Positions 5,078 to 8,087 of a stretch of 8,087 bases of DNA are shown one piece after another (position 1 is the first letter of the stretch; each line of letters starts with the position of its first letter). Where the stretch lies: positions 1-8,087 of the forward strand of contig JALOBD010000100.1 in assembly GCA_023228445.1 (NCBI GenBank), written 5' to 3'. The notes under the pieces are model-generated. The model was not told the origin of the DNA. It was given only the letters and a program-made list of their open reading frames with translations, and did no database searches. The position numbers and the translations under genes are program-made. This stretch comes from Sphaerochaeta sp. GTDB lineage: Bacteria > Spirochaetota > Spirochaetia > Sphaerochaetales > Sphaerochaetaceae.

Positions 5078-7123
5078 CTACCACAGCCTATGCAAGCCCT
5101 CAACCTTGGCCTGCCACCCCTTTGTGGGAAGGGTCGGCGTGTCATCACCCTTGCCGTCCCATCCACCCAAGAGGAGGGCGACAGCGAGCAGGAGCGCCCC
5201 GTTGCCCGGCAGGTAGAGGGGGAGGTCGGCTTTTGGCAGCTGGGCGTTATGACCGTTTGGTGTGTAGGTATTCTTCGGCGAGTCCATGAGCAAGAGGTCC
5301 ATGGCCAGGTCCGCCTCACCGAGGCGGGCGGCGCACATGGCCATGAGGGGAAAGTCCCATCCCCACAGCTCATTGAGGTCCCAACACTCGATGACCCGGT
5401 TCAAGGAGTTTCTCATGGTGGATAAGTCGACATCCCCGGCATCGAAGATCGTGCTGGCAAAGAGGAGGGAGGGGTGGTCAGCAGCGTACGCGGTATAGGT
5501 GTCCGGGCAGTGTTGATGGGCGAGGTAGACCTCCCCGTCGGTGGGAAGCGGGGCCAGCTTGGCAAGGGCTGCCTCCCACGCAGGATCGACCGCGCTGCCA
5601 TACCCACCCATCATCTCGATGGCCATCGCGAGGGCCCACCGCCAGTACGAGAGTTCGAAGGTGGGGTTGAGTACATCGTTGGGGTCGTGGTTCTCCTGGA
5701 CCGGGATCACCGGAGGCCCGAGGGTCCACGCCCCCATCTCCTCGTTCCAGTCGAGGTAGTCGACCATGAAGGTCGCCGTCTCTTCCACGATCGTCTGCCA
5801 CGAGGCAAGGATTGGTGAATCGGGTTTGCATCGCTTCAACAGCGCGCCATAGAGGATCGGGTGGGGTTGCTGCCAGCAGAGGAGGCAGCCGATGGACGAG
5901 GGTGCATCACTGCCCTCCGGCTCGCTCATCTTGGGCCACCGTGCCCCCCGATACCCCTGCTCGCGCGCCCGCTTTCGGGCGCTGGGGAGAATCTCCAGAT
6001 ACCAGGAGAGGGAGCGTTCCAACCGTTCACTCTGGCCCCAAAGGGGGAAGTGTGCCCCGTGGAGGAGGTGCATCTCCAGGTGGAACTTCCCATACCAGGA
6101 GTTGCAGGTCAAGCCGGTCTCTGCCGGTGGCAGTGATCCGCCGCTCTGGATGGCCAAGAGGTAGCGCGAGAGGATGATCCGCCGCTCCAGCTCATCGGCC
6201 CGCTTGTCCGTCGAGCCGGCAAAGTCGACGAAGGCGCCCTGCTGCCAAAAATCCTCCCAATGCACGCGGCTGGCTTCCTGACACCGGGCAAAGTCGGTGA
6301 CCTCACCTTCTCTACCGGGGCGGACAAAGAGGAGGTTGGCTTCAAGGCTCTCTTCGGTGGTGGTGATGACAAATTCGTGGTCACCCCGCTGCTCGAGGTG
6401 AGCCTTCGCATCCAGCTGGATGACGACGGTGTAGCGCATGTCGTCGATGGTGCGAGCAATGGCATAGGTCCTCTCCCCGCTCTCAGTGAGCAGTGAGCGG
6501 TGGGCAGCAGGCGCATCCCAGTTACTGCCGCTCTTGTGGTGCGATGGGTAGGGGAAGGAGAGGGAGATGGCCAGGGTGCTGGCTTTCAATGCACTTGATC
6601 GCAGGTGCACCGAGAGCTGGTCCTGGAGGGGATGGGCAACGGTGTGGACCGTCACCGGTACTCCCCTATGGCGGTAGGTGCTCTCAATCATCCCGGTATA
6701 GAGGTCGAGGCGCTGCGCAATGGCCGAGAGGGAGTCGACAGAGGGCGTTGATGCGCTCTCCCTCTCGTAGAGTGCAATACGAGCCAGGTTGAAGCGGTGG
6801 GGGTTGATCCTCAGGCGCTCGAAGAGCTCCTCTTGGCCGGTGGGGTCACTCATGTACCCCACCACCCCCCGTGCACTCTGGTAGGTCTTGCGCTGCAAGA
6901 GGTCGTAGCGCCTTGGTACGGCTCCGGGGTAGTCGTGCATCCCCCAGCTGGCCATCGTGGCAAGCGGCGTTGCCGCCTCATCAGCCGGGCGGATGGTCTG
7001 CAGGCCGGTGCAGTCAACGGTGGCGGCAAAATCACCGTTCCCGACGCTGAGAAATGAGGCGGGGTCCCAGGTTTTGACGATGGGATCGTGTCGTGTGATA
7101 ATCGGCTTTCGGTCTATCGGCAT
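5078..7123 (-). CDS. Predicted glycoside hydrolase with (alpha/alpha)6-barrel (six-hairpin) fold
   Basis: This is a 681-residue protein. Residues 1 to about 300 look like a beta-rich N-terminal domain with the start SVGNGDFAATVD (26-37), as in GH65- and GH95-like enzymes. From about 310 comes a helical domain rich in aromatic and acidic residues: NSWYGKFHLEMH (341-352), ARWPKM (394-399), WQQPHPI (417-423), PVQENHD (474-480), NPTFELSYW (486-494), WGWDFP (587-592) and LPGNGALLLAVAL (638-650). Glu477 is a candidate general acid by analogy with inverting barrel enzymes; this is inference. Homologues with the same motifs exist in several saccharolytic phyla, mostly annotated only as six-hairpin glycosidase-like proteins. 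No signal peptide is present, so it should be cytoplasmic. Its ATG follows GGGGAG with five bases of spacing and overlaps the GH43 gene by 10 bases, so the two enzymes probably act on the same substrate. The fold class is fairly sure; the substrate is unknown. Confidence 0.8.
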   Translation of the reverse strand: MPIDRKPIITRHDPIVKTWDPASFLSVGNGDFAATVDCTGLQTIRPADEAATPLATMASWGMHDYPGAVPRRYDLLQRKTYQSARGVVGYMSDPTGQEELFERLRINPHRFNLARIALYERESASTPSVDSLSAIAQRLDLYTGMIESTYRHRGVPVTVHTVAHPLQDQLSVHLRSSALKASTLAISLSFPYPSHHKSGSNWDAPAAHRSLLTESGERTYAIARTIDDMRYTVVIQLDAKAHLEQRGDHEFVITTTEESLEANLLFVRPGREGEVTDFARCQEASRVHWEDFWQQGAFVDFAGSTDKRADELERRIILSRYLLAIQSGGSLPPAETGLTCNSWYGKFHLEMHLLHGAHFPLWGQSERLERSLSWYLEILPSARKRAREQGYRGARWPKMSEPEGSDAPSSIGCLLCWQQPHPILYGALLKRCKPDSPILASWQTIVEETATFMVDYLDWNEEMGAWTLGPPVIPVQENHDPNDVLNPTFELSYWRWALAMAIEMMGGYGSAVDPAWEAALAKLAPLPTDGEVYLAHQHCPDTYTAYAADHPSLLFASTIFDAGDVDLSTMRNSLNRVIECWDLNELWGWDFPLMAMCAARLGEADLAMDLLLMDSPKNTYTPNGHNAQLPKADLPLYLPGNGALLLAVALLLGGWDGKGDDTPTLPTKGWQAKVEGLHRLW

Positions 7124-7998
7124 GCCAACTCCCCATCCCGCTCGACGATCGGGATGAACACCGGCCGCTCATGGGGGGTGTTGTTCGGTGCGTGGTAGGT
7201 CAACATGAGCTGCCCATCGAGGGTTTTGAAGATCATGCCGTGCCCGCCATCTGCGGTGATGAGGGGCTGGGATCGTTGCACCCACGGCCCTTCGAGGCTA
7301 CCGCTCTCACTCTTCGCATACCCCATGGCGTAGCCACCCTCGCCCTTGCTCGACCAGAGCATGAAGAGGTCACCCCCATCTCCCCGATAGAGGAAGGGGC
7401 CGTCGGTGACCCGGGCGTCGATGAGACTGCTGCCGTCACGGCGGGGCAACTTGGCCGTCCAGCCAGCCTCACTGGCTCGAAAGAGCAGGCGTGGCTCGCC
7501 GATGGCCCTCTTCAGATCCGCTGAGAGCGGCAGTGCGCACACCTCTCCATCGTTGACCTGTACCCACTCGTGGCAGAAGACCATCCACGGCTGTCCCGCT
7601 CCATCGATGTGGAGCGTTCCGTCCAAACACTCCCACGATCGGGGGGTCACCGGCCCCTCGCTGATCGCTTCAAAGGGGCCGAGCGGACTATCGCTGGCAA
7701 GGATCTGGGTGCCGCGTCGCTTTCCCTCAGCTTTGAAGGAGGCGAAGAGGTAGTAGCGACCTCGATACTCATGGCACTCGGGTGCCCAGAAGTTGTGGGT
7801 CGCCCAGAAGCCGGGGGAGGGGGTGAAGATGGTCTGCGGGCCCTCCCACTCGACGAGGTTGCTGCTCGTATACGCCTCAAAACCCACTCCCCTCGCCTTC
7901 CACGGGTCTTTGTCGGTGGTACCGTAGAGGTAGTAGGTGGCGGTATTTCGGTCGCAGAGGACGAACGGGTCACGCATCTGGATCTCATTGAGGTGCAC
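7114..7998 (-). CDS. Glycoside hydrolase family 43 protein (arabinosidase/xylosidase-like)
   Basis: This is a 294-residue five-bladed propeller enzyme of the GH43 type, whose members remove arabinose, xylose or galactose units with inversion. Visible features are MRDPFVL with the general-base Asp10, FWAPE (70-74), CLDGTLHID with Asp126 as the pKa-tuning Asp, FCHEW (141-145), VTDGPFLYR with Asp199 (197-205) and GGHGMIF (251-257) with the axial His253. Most GH43 enzymes have Glu where Asp199 stands; I recall a GH43 subgroup that shares TDGPF, so this may be a subgroup trait. There is no signal peptide and no extra binding module, consistent with a cytoplasmic enzyme acting on small imported oligosaccharides. 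The GTG start at 7998 follows AGGAGG with five bases of spacing. Starting at the next in-frame ATG would leave only two residues before the catalytic Asp. It is the first gene of an operon with the six-hairpin glycosidase (10-base overlap) and the YczE-like gene. Confidence 0.9.
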   Translation of the reverse strand: MHLNEIQMRDPFVLCDRNTATYYLYGTTDKDPWKARGVGFEAYTSSNLVEWEGPQTIFTPSPGFWATHNFWAPECHEYRGRYYLFASFKAEGKRRGTQILASDSPLGPFEAISEGPVTPRSWECLDGTLHIDGAGQPWMVFCHEWVQVNDGEVCALPLSADLKRAIGEPRLLFRASEAGWTAKLPRRDGSSLIDARVTDGPFLYRGDGGDLFMLWSSKGEGGYAMGYAKSESGSLEGPWVQRSQPLITADGGHGMIFKTLDGQLMLTYHAPNNTPHERPVFIPIVERDGELACR

Positions 7999-8003
7999 AG
8001 GGG

Positions 8004-8009
8004 CCTCCT
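8004..8009 (-). promoter_or_regulatory. Ribosome binding site that fixes the GTG start of the GH43 gene
   Basis: AGGAGG (within AAAGGAGG) lies five bases before the GTG at 7998. No in-frame ATG nearby gives a sensible N-terminus, so the GTG start is well supported. Confidence 0.8.
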
Positions 8010-8033
8010 TTGGTGGTGATGGTATCGAGGGCC

Positions 8034-8062
8034 AGTATAGCCGAGAGGAGAGCCATTGAATA
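8034..8062 (-). promoter_or_regulatory. Possible promoter of the glycoside hydrolase operon
   Basis: On the minus strand a good -10 element TATACT (8034-8039) lies about 36 bases before the GH43 start. A poor -35 match TATTCA (8057-8062) stands 17 bases upstream. A start near 8027 would give a short leader carrying AAAGGAGG. The weak -35 could mean dependence on an activator. The window ends 25 bases further on, so upstream control elements or an earlier gene in the operon cannot be excluded. Confidence 0.4.
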
Positions 8063-8075
8063 GAAGCCTTGTATT
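8059..8075. repeat. Imperfect 17-bp palindrome upstream of the GH43 gene, possible operator
   Basis: The sequence AATAgAAGcCTTgTATT is symmetrical at seven of eight base pairs around a central C. It overlaps the predicted -35 box of the hydrolase operon. Size and position suit a sugar-responsive repressor or activator, but no regulator gene for it is in the window, and a match of this length can arise by chance. Confidence 0.3.
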
Positions 8076-8087
8076 GGAGTGTACGCG

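Overview
The window is bacterial. It has compact genes, frequent stop/start overlaps, AGGAGG-type ribosome binding sites and GTG starts. Most of it is GC-rich, but roughly the first 960 bases are visibly AT-richer. The gene content (a DUF4143-type ATPase, a YtrA-type GntR/ABC-2 operon, a YczE-like membrane protein and intracellular glycoside hydrolases) suggests a saccharolytic anaerobe. A Sphaerochaeta-like spirochaete or a Firmicute would both fit, but no rRNA or other marker is present, so this is only a weak inference.

Plus strand, 1-2237: the 3' part of an ATPase of the AAA_14/DUF4143 type runs in from the left edge and ends at 959. After 282 bases without a convincing gene comes a 6-phosphogluconolactonase-like beta-propeller protein (1242-2237). 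It is the only intact gene in the window without a good ribosome binding site.

Minus strand, 4357 down to 2234: a tightly packed four-gene operon encodes an ABC ATPase, an ABC-2 type permease, a YtrA-subfamily GntR repressor and a 34-residue single-span membrane peptide. The genes overlap by 4, 11 and 14 bases. A perfect 8-bp inverted repeat lies over the predicted -10 element and is the likely operator, which makes this a self-regulated transporter operon. The last gene and the convergent lactonase gene share the four bases CTAG for their stop codons, leaving no room for a terminator between them.

Minus strand, about 8063 down to 4384: a second operon encodes a GH43-type glycosidase, a large (alpha/alpha)6-barrel-like glycosidase and a YczE/YitT-like membrane protein. 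Neither hydrolase has a signal peptide, so they probably act in the cytoplasm on imported oligosaccharides. The importer would lie outside the window.

Most of the window looks like ordinary metabolic and accessory content. The observations most worth following up are the unlisted 34-residue membrane peptide, the operator/promoter arrangement in front of the ABC operon, the hydrolase pair with an uncharacterised large partner, and the lactonase start without a Shine-Dalgarno site. I found no CRISPR array, insertion sequence, rRNA or credible tRNA.
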